DNA of 64,000 nt from Buxus sempervirens (lineage: Eukaryota > Streptophyta > Magnoliopsida > Buxales > Buxaceae): NCBI GenBank assembly GCA_947561395.2, contig OX387190.1, positions 11,588,858-11,652,857 on the forward strand. Reading direction: 5' to 3'. Below are positions 44,636-56,950 of the stretch, in pieces; within the stretch, counting starts at the first letter, position 1; each line of letters opens with the position of its first letter. The position numbers and the translations under genes were made by a program. The notes under the pieces were generated by a model. That model was not told the origin of the DNA. It saw only the letters and a list, made by a program, of their open reading frames with translations, and made no database searches.

Positions 44636-47227
44636 TGTACGCACCTAAAATCGGTCACATGACGAGGCGCACATGGTGATGCGTGTGCCTCGGGACTATT
44701 TTGGAGTCGCCACTGCCTGAGAGGTGCAGGCAGACACAAGGGGTGCCTATACAGGTCTATTTTTACTGATCTGCGGCTTTTTAGAGATTCAAGGTAAGTT
44801 CTCGGTTACGTCCAGGGAAGTCCAAAGACACCTTGGCCCGCCCCGTCGATTTGACAGGTCCCTCGAGTCTCCCTGGTTTTTGAGTCAGTTTCACCCTTCC
44901 TAGGCCAGCATGCCACTTGGTTTGGTCTGGCGGGACCCTCTGGAGGTGTGGATCCCTTTCTATTTTATTTTATCTTCTTATTTAGGCGAAGTGGGTCGGA
45001 GGCGGGTCCCGTTGGAAGACTCATGGATTGCCAAGGTTGGGCTTGAGCCCAGCAGGGTTATTGGGTAACCCATTTTGGTTATTTATCTAATTAAATTAAA
45101 CATGCTAAGGGCTTGGATTTGGCCCATTAACCAAGGGTCAGATGCCTTGGGCCCATTTGTTAAAAACGGGCCTGGTTTGGGCTGGTCAAAGGTGGGCCCT
45201 ATAGGTGGGCCCATCTAGGCCCATGGTCCAAAAGTGGACTTAAAACAGTCCAAATTACTCATAGGGTCGGGTCAAAACCAATTCGGGTCGGATTTGGATC
45301 CAACCGGGTCAAAAAGAATAATTTTTGGTTGTTTATCGAATTGACCGCATTTACTATGCGGTCTGGTCTAAACCGTAGATGCAGTGCGGTTTAGACCAGA
45401 CCGCATACCAAGTGCGGTCAAGTCCAGACTGCCCTGAGTATGCGGTTTTTGCCCGAATTTGCTGTTTTGCTCCGATTTTGGCCGGGATCGCTTCGTTTGC
45501 TTTTCAGGGAGGTCCAGCGACGTCCGTCGGGATTTTTAGCATCTTCACAGCAACACACAAGCTCCTTTCTTAGTCATATTTTTCTTCTTTTCTTCTTCCT
45601 TCTTCCTTTGCTCTTCATGTAGTCATTCTTTGCATGGGAATCAAGAGAGGCACCAGAGATTCTTTTACCATCTTGCTATGATCATAACCACGTATTCACC
45701 TTTGCTCCCGAAGATAGAAAGTTGGCAAGAGGATGATTTGTCTCTTTTTATTTTGCAAGGACTAATGACATCTTATCTTAGATGACTTTTGCTCATTGTA
45801 TCCTTGACAGAATTCTCTCCTTTCACCCTTTAATTGGATCTTGTTTTCAACATGAGATGCTCAATATCGTACACATTAGAAGCAAATGGAGGTGAGAAAT
45901 AAGTAATAAAACAAGTAATAAATCAAGCTTAAAAAGAAAAGAAACTTGATATGTATTGAATGAAACAACCTACTGTTTACTGTTACCTTCTTGTTTTTGA
46001 CAGGTGATGGTTCTCCGATGATTTCGGCAGCGCTTCCGCACCCTCGTAGAATTCCAAGAATGGATTTGAAAAGGGATTCCCCACTTCTGGGTTGAAAGGA
46101 ATGAAATGGAGGAATGAAATGGAAAGGGGGATGGTGCACTCCAAGGGTATTTTGGGTTTTGGTTTTGAGTGGGGCAGAGTTTGGGCAGGGGTTGGACGTA
46201 GAGAAAAAAAAGGACAAAGCTAAAGGGAGGCCAGCCTCTCTTGATTGGAAATCAAGGAGGGAGAGAGAAGGGAGGGGGGTAAGTGAAGGAGAGAGCAAAA
46301 GGGAGAGAGGAGAAGGGGTTTGATGCTTGGAATGGAATGGGGGGTGGCCCCCCTTTTATAGTTGAAAATTTGTCCTAAAATTGAATTTTAATCACTTTTT
46401 TTGACTGAATTTTAATTTCTTGTTTGACATAACCAAAACGTAAATATTTTTTATTCTTATCTCTCCCCATCATCTTATTCTACGAATGTGGTTAGTATTT
46501 TTTCCTTATTTTTTATTTATTTTAATCTTAAGATTCTTTAAGTTTTAATATTATTTTATTCTTTAAGATTGGTTTGTTAGAAGACACATGTTTTTTCTAT
46601 TTTCTATTTTATTTTTGATTTAGTTTAATTGTTAGATATTTACAAAATATTATTATTTTATTCTTAGATTTTTATTTTTTGTCCTTTCTTCAATCTTGCC
46701 ACGTGTGCAGATTTTCCGAGATTTTTGACTGCTCATAACTTTCTCATTTGACATCCGATTTCAGCAAACTTGGTGGCGTTGGAATCAGGTTGAGATTCCC
46801 TATCCACTAAGCTAAAGGTTGGCAGCAAACTCAGGCTTTTTAGCAAAAGTGCAAACTCGCGTCCTGGAGCCAGTTTTGCTCATATCTCCTTATTCGGGAC
46901 TCTGATTCCAGCAAACTCAGTTGCGTTGGAGTCGTGTCGATGTGCCCTTTATGCTGATATCCAATTAAGCAGCTAATTCAGAGTTCTGCAGAAAGCCAAT
47001 TTCTGCTATTTCCAGATTTGACCAGCCCATAACTTCTTCATCCGGACTCCGATTTGAGCAAACTTAGTGGCGTTAGAACCGTATCGGAATCCTCTTTCCA
47101 ATGGTATTAAGTTTGGTGTTCAATTTGCACACGATCAAAAATTCAACTTTTTGAGCCCTTCAGGTTTGACTTTTTCAATTAGGGTTTATTCTTTCATTTT
47201 TGGGGGTGCAAAAATGAGGTGCTGACA
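44636..47227 (-). mobile_element. Solo LTR A (2592 bp) inside an exon of antisense gene 1
   Basis: It begins TGTACGCACC and ends GGTGCTGACA, flanked by the perfect 5-bp duplication GCAGC (44631-44635, 47228-47232). Interior words GAGTCGCCACTGCCTGAGAG and TGCAGGCAGACAC match LTR copies B and C. Removing the LTR and one duplication would leave the exon frame continuous, so insertion followed LTR-LTR recombination. A diverged palindrome array of GACCGCATTTACTATGCGGTC type lies at 45340-45440. A TATA-like CTATAAAAGG lies on the minus strand near 46350. Confidence 0.92.
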
Positions 47228-48137
47228 GCAGCGCTACTCAAGAGGTTCTTCCCCGAGACATTGAGCTTCCATTTTCCAGATGTCGAGATTGGGATCCGGC
47301 CGTCTGATTTTACACTTATCACCGAGATTAGGATGATTGGTGATGTTATTCCCGAGATGGTGATGCCGGATGCTGAGGAGATCGCCTCTTATCTTGGCTA
47401 TATCGTGCTGCCTTCGGAGGCCTGGGATAGAGGGAGAGCGAGATTGTCTCTGACTTGGTTGAGAGAGACCTTCCGGGGGAGGCAGCTTGGCCAGCTTGCC
47501 GCCGGTGATCCAGCTTTTCCGTTTGCCTTCCGATTCATTTTTCTATACATGATGGGCTCCTGCTTCTTCCCAGAGGACACGACTTCTGTCAGTCCTCATT
47601 TTTTGAGCTTATTGGGAGATCTTTAGCGGGCGAGGAGGTATGCATGGGGCCTGCTCATTTTTGGTACCATTTTGGCCGGCCTGCACTGATTAGTGAGCGG
47701 CCTCTCTACTTCCAGAGGAGCTGGAGTTGGGTGCAGATTCTTCTGGCTCTTCCTGCAGGTGAAATATCTATTTCTCTTCTCTTTCTTTCTCTTTCTCTCT
47801 CTTTCTTTCTTTTTCTATTCTTCTGACCCTTTTTTCTTCTTTTTGCAGTTTTTTGCTAGGGTTTATATCCCTTATTTCCGCCCTACCTCTACGATGCAAG
47901 AGGAGACATATCCCATGGCTCGTATATGGTGTCATGTGGAGCACGACTTTGAAAAGAGTCGTCCTAGGTCTGCCCGGGCCCACCTGGATAGGCTATATCG
48001 GTCCGAGGTAAGCTACTTTAATTCCTCTTCTCTTTCTCTCCTTTTTTTTCTTCTTCTGGATCACATGTCTAATATCCCCTTCTGTTTTCCAGCTGTTTGT
48101 TCCCAGGATGGAGGACATTCACGAGGTGCTGGCCCTG

Positions 48138-50570
48138 TGTGCGCACCCCATTTCGGGCCGCACGACGAGGTGCATGCGAAGTGATGCTCGCCTCGGGACT
48201 GTTTTGGAGTCGCCACTGCCTGAGAGGTGCAGGCAGACACAAAAAGGCACCTATCCGGGCCTAATTTTCTGGTCTGCGGCTTTATTAGAGATCTGAGCAA
48301 GTTCTCGGTTGCGTCTAGGGAAGCCCGAAGACACCCTAGCCCGCCCCGTCGATTGATAGGTCCCTTGGGTCTCCTTGGTCCTGAGTCAACTTAGTTTTCA
48401 CCCAATTCCTAAGCCAGCATGCACACTTATTTGGTCTGGTGGGGACCGTTGATGGTGTGGGTCCCCATTTTATTTGATTTTATCTTTTTATTAAGTTATA
48501 AAGTGGGTCTGGTATGGGCCCCGTTGGAAGGCCCAGTGGAATCCAAGTTGGGCTAAAGTCAGGCCCAAGGCCCAATTTGGGTTATTGGGTAACCCTTATT
48601 GGATTTTGGCTATTTGGTTTAAAGATTTATCGAATATTCACAAAGTTAGTGGGTTGAAGCTTTTTTAGGGCCCGTTGGGCTTGGATTTGGCCCAAGGGCA
48701 GTTAACCAAGTGGCCTTTAACCCATTTATCGAAATGGGCTTTGGTTGGGCCAGATGGGATGTGGGCCCCATTGGAGGGCCCATGAAGCCTTGGTGGGCCC
48801 ACTTAAGGCCCACAGTCTCAAAATGGGCTTGGAAAAGTCCAAGAAGCCCAATGGTTCAGATTACACAAAAATGGGTTGGATTAGGTCCAACCGGGTCAAA
48901 GAAATAGATTTTAAAGATATTTACAGGTTTGACCGTATTTCAATCACGGTCTGGGCTGAACCGTAATTTTAATACGGTTCCGGCCAAACCGTAGGTTAAC
49001 TACGGGCACGCCTGGACCGCTCTGAGTATACAGTTTTTGTTCAACTTCACCGTTTTGCTCCGACTTCGATTGAGATCACTCCGGTAGGTCTCCTGGGATG
49101 CTCTGGCGACTTCGGTGGTGATTCACAGTACCTCTGTTATGGTACATTTACTCCATTTGAACTTGAAGCCCTTCTTCCTTTCTTTTAAGTTCATAAATGC
49201 ATATTGCTTTTGTAACCATCCATGACCATTGCCAAGAAGGAAGGGGGAGGGAAATTACAGGGAATTAGAGGCATTTACATGTTTCCAAAACTCTTTCCAT
49301 GACTGCAAACGAAATAGATTAATTAACTTGCTTAAAAGCGTCCTTGGTAATCCATCATCGTTCTTTTTTTCTTAACCATGGAGATGATCACTTGGGAGCG
49401 GATTTCTCGTGATGTACAGCAATCAAAGAAGATGTTAGAAATGACATAATAAAAACAAAACAGATAAGAATTTTGGGAGATAGCCAAAAGTAGTTGAAAT
49501 TTACTTAAAACTGTAGAGATGCTTACAGTGCAACCTTTGGGCTATTCTTGATGTGTGTTAGTTCTTCCGAATGATTTCGGCAGCGCTTCCGCACCTCCGT
49601 TGGATTTCACGGATTGGTTTGAACAGGGGTTCACTGGGTTTCCTATGCTAAAATGGTGAAAAAGCCAGATTTAGGCAAGTTTTGGGCAGCACAGGGGCAT
49701 TTTGGTCATTGGGATAGATGCTGACAGAGTGGAGGCAGGGCTTGGGCGTAAAAATTCCAAGGAAGGAGAGGGGGAGCAGCTAAGGGGGCTGGCTTGTTCA
49801 AATGAGGGGGGTGGCCTCTCTATTTATAGGCAAAAGTTTCATGCCCGTAATTTAAGTACGGGCGAAAAACGCACATTTTCAAATCTCGCAAAATCGGCCG
49901 TACGGGACGCGTGTCCCGCCGTACAGCGACACGTGTCCCCTTCTAGAAGCTTGCCCGTATTTGAAATACGGGCATGCCTCGCCCGTACTTCAAATACGGT
50001 CCAGCACGTTTTTAAAATGTTGGATTTCAAATGCTTTATTAAATTTGATTTATTTAAAGATTTTTATTCGATTTTTTGATTATTATATTATAAAACGAGA
50101 TTCTTTTATTAAAATATTATTAAAAAATAAAGATATGATTTTTTTTATTTATTTAATTCATTTATTCTGCTTTTTGCTGCTGTTTTGCCACATGGGCAGC
50201 TTTCTTGAAACTTCAACTACCCATAACTTTTCCGTCTGATGTCCGATTTCAGCAAATTTGGTGTCGTTGGAATCGGCTTGGAACCCACTATCCGCTGGGA
50301 TCAAATTGGGCAGTTGAATCGGGGTCAAGTTAAAAGTCAATTTTCGCTTCCCCAAAAGTTTGACAGGCTCATAACTTCCTTATCCGGACTCCGATTCTGG
50401 CAAACTCAGTTGCGTTAGAACCGTGTCGAAATGCTCTTTTCAGTGAGACGAAGTTTGATGGCCAATTATCCTTTGAATCAAAAAGTCAAATTTTGGCCCC
50501 CTCAGGGTTTGACTTTTTAATTAAAATTTCATTTTTTGCATTTTTGGGGTGCAAAAATCAGGTGCTAACA
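48138..50570 (-). mobile_element. Solo LTR B (2433 bp) inside another exon of antisense gene 1
   Basis: It begins TGTGCGCACC and ends GGTGCTAACA, flanked by the perfect duplication CCCTG (48133-48137, 50571-50575). It aligns with LTR C along its length, including GAGTCGCCACTGCCTGAGAG near 48210 and the TATA box CCTATAAATAG (minus strand, 49820-49830). Palindrome arrays of CCCGTATTTGAAATACGGG type lie at 49842-50007, just upstream of the TATA box, and variant units lie at 48925-49010. The distinct duplications show A and B are separate insertions. Confidence 0.93.
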
Positions 50571-51858
50571 CCCTGCATGCGGCCAGAGATGATGCTTTTG
50601 CCCCTGACCAGAGACGTCAAAGATAACAGTTCTTTATTGGTCAGATGGGCAGCATCTGGTATTGCGGCGAGCGCTTCTTCTATCTGCATGTTGGAGAGCC
50701 TAGGATTCCTGCCATCCCTCCGGATACTACCCCCTCCTTTCCTCCTATGCCTGTTGATCCTGTCCAGTTCCTAGATTGGATTAAGGCAGAGACTTTATTG
50801 GAGGAGGTGACTATGATGCCTATTTCAGGCAAGCTTCAGTCGGGTGCCTTATGCCACCTATGCCTGTCCGTGGCGGAGTCACAGAGATAGGAGGGGTAGT
50901 GATCAGGGCCTACGACACGACGGTATGTCTTCTCCCTTTTCATCTTCCGTTCTTATACTTTATTTGAACTTGGCATTTTTTTCTTACACCTTTTCTATTT
51001 CAGGAGGCTCAGTTGGCAGAGATCCGGTCTCGGTATGCTGATTTAGAGCGCCAACGAGATGCTGCTATTGCCGAGCGGGACGCCCTCTATATTACTATTT
51101 CTGAACTCCGGGGACAGCTTGCCAGGGCACAGGGCCAGGCGGGCCCTTCTGGTGCACAAGACCAGGCGGGTCCATCTCATACCCAGGTTAATTCTTTCAC
51201 CTCTATCCATCCTGTTTTTATATCTGTTTATCCTCTTCTGATTAAAATTTCCTTTCTTATTTTCAGGATGACACAGCCGGCCCTTATTCATCTGCTTCAC
51301 CTATGCCTATGCATCTTCGTAGGGGAGGTATTCTCTGTGGCACGGGTGGAGTTTGTGACTTCTCCCAGATCGGTAGAGGCACCTGCAGCAGAGCCTGAGA
51401 TCGAGGCTGATGTTGATCCTACTGCTGTGGATGTGCCAGATTCTGCTCCAGCACCTAAGACCGCTCCTGATGCGTCTACAGATATGAATATGGAGCCGGC
51501 CAGGGATGCCGCTGTGGTGGAGCCTACCGAGGAGGCTGTGGTTATAGAGGAGGCTTCTGTTGATCCTGTGGAGCCTGTTCATGATGCTGATATTGATGCT
51601 ACTGATTCTCAGCCTGTCTATATGGATTCTGATACCGAGTCTACGGGATATGTAGATACTTCGGGGTACGTTCTTCCTGATCATCCCACTGCTGGCCTTG
51701 TGCCTTTATATATGTGGCATGATATTCAGTCTGTTTTGAGCAGGATGACCCGTAGTACAGCCCGTAACATCGTACGACATGTTTTTGAGCCCCGGCGATC
51801 TTCAGGTCGTAGTCGAGGCAGAGGACATGTCCGTGGCCGTAGGGGTGGTCCTATGTAG

Positions 51859-52326
51859 ACAGTAGATTATGATTATTTATGTACATGTATTTTGACAAAC
51901 TGATGTATCCCTTCATATATATAAAAGAAATTTGATTCATTTTTATTCATTTGTGCTCTCTTTTTCTTTTATTTCTAGCTTTTCTTGCATGATATATGTT
52001 AAAGCAGGGACAGGTGACACTTAGGAGACCAATGAAATTAAAATTTCCCACTTTTTAGCATTTTCTCGAAGGAACCGTAATTAGGTTACGAGCAAGCCGT
52101 GCCTGTAATATTAATACGGGTGCACTCTGCCCGTAAATTTTCCACGGTCACAGTGTGTCCGTATTCTTTATACGGGCACGCCATGCTCGTATTATAATTA
52201 TGGATTTTATTGCCTTTTCGAATTTTCTATATAAACTCAAGGGGGACGTCATTGTGACACTTTTAAAAGTTTGAAAACTCCCTGAGCCTTCCGTTTTCTG
52301 CTTTCCTTGTCTTCTTTGGTGCTTTC
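51859..52326 (+). promoter_or_regulatory. Promoter region of antisense gene 2 with CCCGTA palindromes and TATA box
   Basis: 52070-52205 holds four or more units such as GCCTGTAATATTAATACGGG, GCCCGTAAATTTTCCACGG and GTCCGTATTCTTTATACGGG. A TATA box CTATATAAAC follows at 52228-52237, about 95 bp before the ATG at 52327. The same palindrome type occurs upstream of TATA boxes in the LTRs. Confidence 0.7.
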
Positions 52327-54071
52327 ATGGCTTCGCTCGCCCCTTTCTCTTCTGTCGATGGATCTTCTCTTGCAAGACAACTTGTTAGATCAAAACCTCC
52401 TAATCTCACCAGGTACAATGTTGTGGATTCCTTTTATGATAGGTGGGTTAACTCCATGACCCTTGATGAGGAAATTCGCTGGGATTCCATCCACTTAGGC
52501 CATATCCTACACATCCCTAAAATTCCCTTTAAGTGGGAAATCATTGAAGCTTTGATTGGACACTGGGTTCCTGAATTGAATCTCTTCCACTTTGATGACA
52601 AAGAGATGACTCCTAACATAGAAGAAATTGAAACCATCCTTGGCCTAAGGTTTTCTGAAAAAGTTGTGAACCCTCCCCTAAAGCCTAGCTACAAAAAGGA
52701 GGCCTCCACATTCTTGGGTATAGGGAAGAAGGACTTAGGAAATTCTGATACCCTATCGACCTTGTCCAAGACCTTTTTGACTGAAAAACTTCTAAGGAGT
52801 GGGGACAAGGATGCCAGGTTTAATGCTTTGACTCTGATAGTGGTCAACCAGTTGCTCTTTCCACGGGGTGACGACCAGGTTGACTTGGCTCTCATCTCAG
52901 TTATCTGCCAGGTTAGCGAACGTGAGAGATTGGCTCCTATAATCTTGGCAGAGATATACCAGGCCTTGACTGACTGCTATTTCAGAAAGAAGAAACGCTT
53001 CATTGCCTGCGCCCCTATCCTACAGGTAAAAAAGAAATAATTTTTTTTCTTTTTTCTTTCTTGTTTTTTTCTTTTTTCTTCTTCTTTTTCTTTTCCTTCT
53101 TTTTTTTTTCTTCTTCTTTTTTTTTCTTTTCTCTTCCCTTTTTTTTTCTCTTTTTTTTCTTTTGAAATAAATTGAAATTCTCCTCTTTTCTGCAGCTTTG
53201 GTTGCTCGACCACCTGAGTCAAGTTGAAGAGATAACTCGCCGCTTCTTTCCAAGATTGAAAGTTCCTGTTCTGATGAGCCACAGGGGGTGTCCTAACATC
53301 CAAGGCGGCAAGTAGGGATGGTTCACTTTCTTGGGTACTCTTCAGGATGATCAAGTGAGATGGCCTGGCACTTATCAGCCTAATCCAGAGATAGTGATCA
53401 GCTTCAAAGATAGGAACTTTTTGGTCTTGACAGGCTTGAAATTTGTTGTTCTCTATCTTCCTTTGAGGGTTCTTCGGCAGTTTGGAGTGACCCAGGGAAT
53501 TATGATCCCAACTGGCTATGAGAGCCTTGTAGGGCCACTTACATTAGCCACCATGGGGCTAAATGCTCAATTAATGAATGAGTGGTCCTATGTTCGCTTT
53601 CTGCGGCGTCCAGTCTTTTCTGAGTCCCATGTGAAGAACTATCATTTCTGAATCAAAGAGTAGGTGCAGAGTCATGCCCCAGTACCAGAGGATCCTCCTG
53701 CAGTTCTTCCCCCTACTTATGAGGACATTCTGGAGTCTGAAAGGGTGACCCACAAGCGGCTTCAACAAATTTGGGTACGAGAAGCACAAGAGCTCAGGAT
53801 AAGGGGTATTGATTTGGAGAGGCAACTTGAAGAGCAAAGGTCTTGCCGCATTGCCATGGAGAAGAAACTTGAAGAACAAAGGCAGGCTCGTCGCTTTGAA
53901 GTCCGAGCGATGCGGAAGAAATATCAGGATTCCTTGGCTGACCTTAGGGTGTTGAAGATCAAGCATTATCTTTCAGATGAGATCAACTCCTTTTTGAGCG
54001 ATCCTGATGCAGAGGGAGCTTCTGGAATTATTGCAACTCAGGCAGCTCGGATTAGGGAGCTTGAGGAGTAG
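52327..54071 (+). pseudogene. Antisense gene 2 of the Tat element: DUF7745-like protein, two exons, three in-frame stops
   Basis: Exon 1 (52327-53025) begins MASLAPFSSVDGSSLARQ and continues through FYDRWVNSMTLDEEIRWD, IEETIETILGLRF-like and LTLIVVNQLLFPRGD segments. It resembles the DUF7745 family, often seen next to Ty3/gypsy elements in plants. A polypyrimidine-rich intron (53026-53195) follows. Exon 2 (53196-54071) holds LWLLDHLSQVEEITRRF, LGTLQDDQVRWPGTYQPNP and a C-terminal coiled coil (RLQQIWVREAQELR, EKKLEEQRQARRFE). In-frame stops in exon 2 are TAG 53313-53315, TGA 53649-53651 and TAG 53661-53663. The family function is unknown. Its placement downstream of integrase on the opposite strand fits the extra antisense genes described for Tat elements. 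Confidence 0.72.
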
Positions 54072-55024
54072 TTGGGGAGTAGGGATTAGATTCTTTTATC
54101 TCTTTTTTTTTCCTTTTTTCATACTTTTATACAAAAGCAAACTCCATTAGTGAAAAGACAATAGATTTAATTCAAAAATAGGGTTTATATTATTGGCCTT
54201 AGAATTCTCAGATTCTTGTAAAAACAGAAGTTTTATGAAAAAGTATTTGATTTCTCATCACTGGCCAAAGTATAGTTTTTTTTTTTTTTGAAACTGATCC
54301 AAAACACTTAATCACATATAATCAAAGGAATTAAAATCAGGTTGAATAATGAAAAGGGTAATCCAAGCAATAGGGAGGGACCAAATCTGTCTACCCTGTG
54401 GCCTTTAGAATCATCCCCTAATGGCTTTTTCTTCATGACTGATCCTGCTAATCTGCTCAGTTTCCAGTACTCATGCTGACTTCAAACTTGGACCACATGA
54501 TTAACTCAACCTTTGATTCCTTTTTTTTTCTTTTCTCTTTTTTTTCTTTTCTCTTTTTTTTTCTTTTGTCCCTATTGCCCTTAGCGCCAATTACGGTTTT
54601 CACTAGGGCCGGCTTCTACATTCCGTCATCACCAATCTTACTCTGAAAGTTGAATGAACATACTAAAATCACCGAGGGCTTAATAATAGGACGAAACAAA
54701 GGCTAAGCTCGGTTAATGAAAGAAAAGGCATTAAAGGCTCAAAATTTTCTAAGTGTGAAAATGGGTCAACCAAACTTACAGTCATAATGAATTCAATCCC
54801 ATTCCCCTTCTTTTGTATTTGGTTTTCATTTGCCCCTATTTTTTCTCTTTTTCTTTTTTCCTTTTTTCCTCTTTTTGCCCCTATTGGCCCTGTCTCAGTA
54901 TAAGACTGTAAGTCTGATTTAGGTTTATCAAAGAAGACGAACAGGCTCAAATTGGCTTGACTAGGGATGAAAATTTTGGGAAATATAGAAATATGGCCCC
55001 AGATCATTTCCTAGTAATATTCAT
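54072..55024. other. Spacer between antisense gene 2 and the integrase end
   Basis: No gene is visible. It contains several T/C-rich runs (54090-54120, 54520-54565, 54838-54875), seen as purine runs on the minus strand. The pol and antisense transcripts would converge here, so their 3' ends should lie in this stretch. Confidence 0.6.
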
Positions 55025-56854
55025 TCAAGGAAAATATCTCTTTACTGGATCAGAGTTAATTGGCTCAAGAAAATCTTTCCCATCCATTTCTGTTAAGATG
55101 AGAGCACCCCTTGACAGGACCTTTTTGACAACATAAGGCTCTTCCCAATTTGGTTTGAATTTTCCACGAGGGTCTTCCAAAAAGGGTAAAATTTTCTTCA
55201 ATATTAAATTTCCTTCTTGGAAAGTTCTGGGCTTTACCTTCTTATTGTAAGCCCTGGCCATTCTCTTCTGATACAATTGGCCATGACAAAGCGCCTTCAA
55301 ATGCTTTTCCTCTATTAAATTGAGTTGATCATGTCTTGACTATATCCATTCAGCTTCTTCTAATTTAGCTTCCATCAGCACTCTTAATGAAGGTATTTCT
55401 ACTTCCACTGGTAAAACCGCTTCCATCCCATATACTAAAGAATACGGGGTTGCCCCTGTAGAAGTCCGAATTGAGGTTCTGTAAGTATGTAGAGCAAGTG
55501 GCAACATTTCATGCCAATCTTTGAAACTCACTACCATCTTCTGAATGATCTTCTTTATGTTCTTATTTGCTGCTTCCACTGCCCCATTCATCTTTGGTCT
55601 GTACGGAGCTGACTTGTGGTGGGTGATCTGAAACTGTTCACACAACTTCCTCATGTCCTTGTTCTTAAGGTTTGAAGCATTGTCTGATACTATGGCACTT
55701 GGCAAACCGTAGCGACAAATGATGTTGTGCTTCAAGAATTTCAGAACGTGGCTACTTGTAATGTTTGCATAAGAAGCTGCTTCTACCCACTTGGTGAAAT
55801 AATCAATTGCTAAAAGTATAAACCTGTGTCCATTTGATGCCTTTGGAGAGATCATTCCAATGACGTCTATACCCCACATGGAGAAGGGCCATGGAGATGT
55901 CATGTTGTGCAATTCACTTGGGGGTGCATTTTTGTTATTAGCATACACTTGGCATAAATGATACCTTTCGACATGTATATAGCAATCGTGCTCCATTGTT
56001 GACCAGTAATATCCCAATCGCAGAATCTTCTTGGCAAGCATGTGCCCGTTCATATGGGGTCCACAAACTCCTCCATGTACAGTTTCAACTAACCTTTCTG
56101 ACTCAGTCTTGGCAACACATCTAAGTAGGATATCGTTGTGTGATCTTTTGTACAACTGCCCACCACTTAGTAAGAACTGTCCTGCCAACCTCTGTATTGT
56201 TCTTTTCTCTGTAGAAGTGACATTTTCTGGCAAACTCCGATCATTTAGGAAGTTCTTAATATCTTGAAACCATGGTACTTCTTTTTCTGGGGTTTCTTCT
56301 AGAACAAGGTAATAAGCTGGTTCATCTCTGACTTCAATTTCCAGTGGTCTAATATCAACACCTTCTGGCATACTGACCATTGAAGCCAATGTTGCTAGAG
56401 CATCCGCAAACTGATTTTTGGCCCTTGGCATATAATTAAAGGAAATTCGAGTGAATTTGGTGCTTATTTCTTCCAAATACTGGTGATAGGGGATCAATTT
56501 GTGATCCTTGGTTTTCCATTCACCAGTTATTTGGAAGATGATAAGACTCGAATCCCCATATACGTCAAGTTCCTCCACTTCATGGTCTAAGGCAGCTTGC
56601 AACCCAATTATGCATGCTTCATACTCTGCAATATTGTTTGTACATTGGAACCTTAACTTCACTGCGATTGGGATGTGTGCTCTATCTGGCTTGATTAAAA
56701 TAGCCCCTATTCCATTTCCATTCATATTGGCGGCCCCATCAAAGAACATTTGCCAAGAGCTTTCACCTTCTTCTTCTTCTTCAGTAAACAAGATTGCCTC
56801 ATCAGGGAAATTAGTCTTCAAAGGTAGGTATTCTGGTAAAGGGTGTGTAGCCAA
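55022..56854 (-). pseudogene. Second RNase H and integrase of the Tat element
   Basis: The N-terminal part is an archaeal-type RNase H with its acidic residues in MFFDGAANMNGNG, NIAEYEACI, VYGDSSLI and KNQFADALATLA. The integrase follows. Its zinc-binding region (VHGGVCGPHMNGH ... VERYHLCQVY) appears to have lost the first Cys of its CxxC pair (Tyr in place). The DDE catalytic residues are visible in GIDVIGM, VSDNASN and GAVEAANKN. A TAG at 55340-55342 separates this from the C-terminal DNA-binding segment (NLILKKILPFLEDPRGKFK ... GALILTEMDG), ending at 55022-55025. No chromodomain is seen, consistent with Tat. The integrase would insert the cDNA into the genome; this copy is disabled. Confidence 0.88.
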
Positions 56855-56950
56855 GTGATCAGCAATGGCTTGACCCTTAATGGCTTTCTGTGTGATATAG
56901 GTGCGGTCAAATTCAGAGAGTAACAGCTGCCACTTTGCCGTTTTGCCAAT

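Larger units (their letters stand above)
44010..51858 (+). pseudogene. Antisense gene 1 of the Tat element: plant-mobile-domain-like protein split by two solo LTRs
   Basis: It starts MARLRSASRDPVDEPSS (44010), with a donor site at 44175. The next exon contains an Arg/Gly-rich segment and then a domain similar to the plant mobile domain (RDTYLLHGL, FIRFIGDCSSTYRQELGLYG, DVRLDRALIAA). A solo LTR follows; beyond it, at 47233, the same frame resumes (LLKRFFPETLSFHFPD, DVIPEMVMPDAEEIASYLGY). Further exons are at about 47851-48007 (FFARVYIPYFRPTS) and 48092-48137 (LFVPRMEDIHEVLAL). The last of these is cut by a second solo LTR and resumes at 50576. The C-terminal part (51004-51858) has a coiled coil and an acidic, Arg/Gly-tailed region. 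In-frame stops: 44280-44282, 47624-47626, 47689 and about 50624. Mobile-domain proteins are found in plant transposons and in nuclear MAIN-like proteins; the role inside a retrotransposon is unknown. Confidence 0.72.

Noticed and set aside
44631..50575. LTRs A and B as the two ends of one retrotransposon
   Set aside because: Each has its own perfect 5-bp duplication (GCAGC, CCCTG), and the sequence between them is exon and intron of the antisense gene.
53020..53354. Minus-strand Lys-rich open frame
   Set aside because: It is the antisense of a polypyrimidine intron in antisense gene 2.
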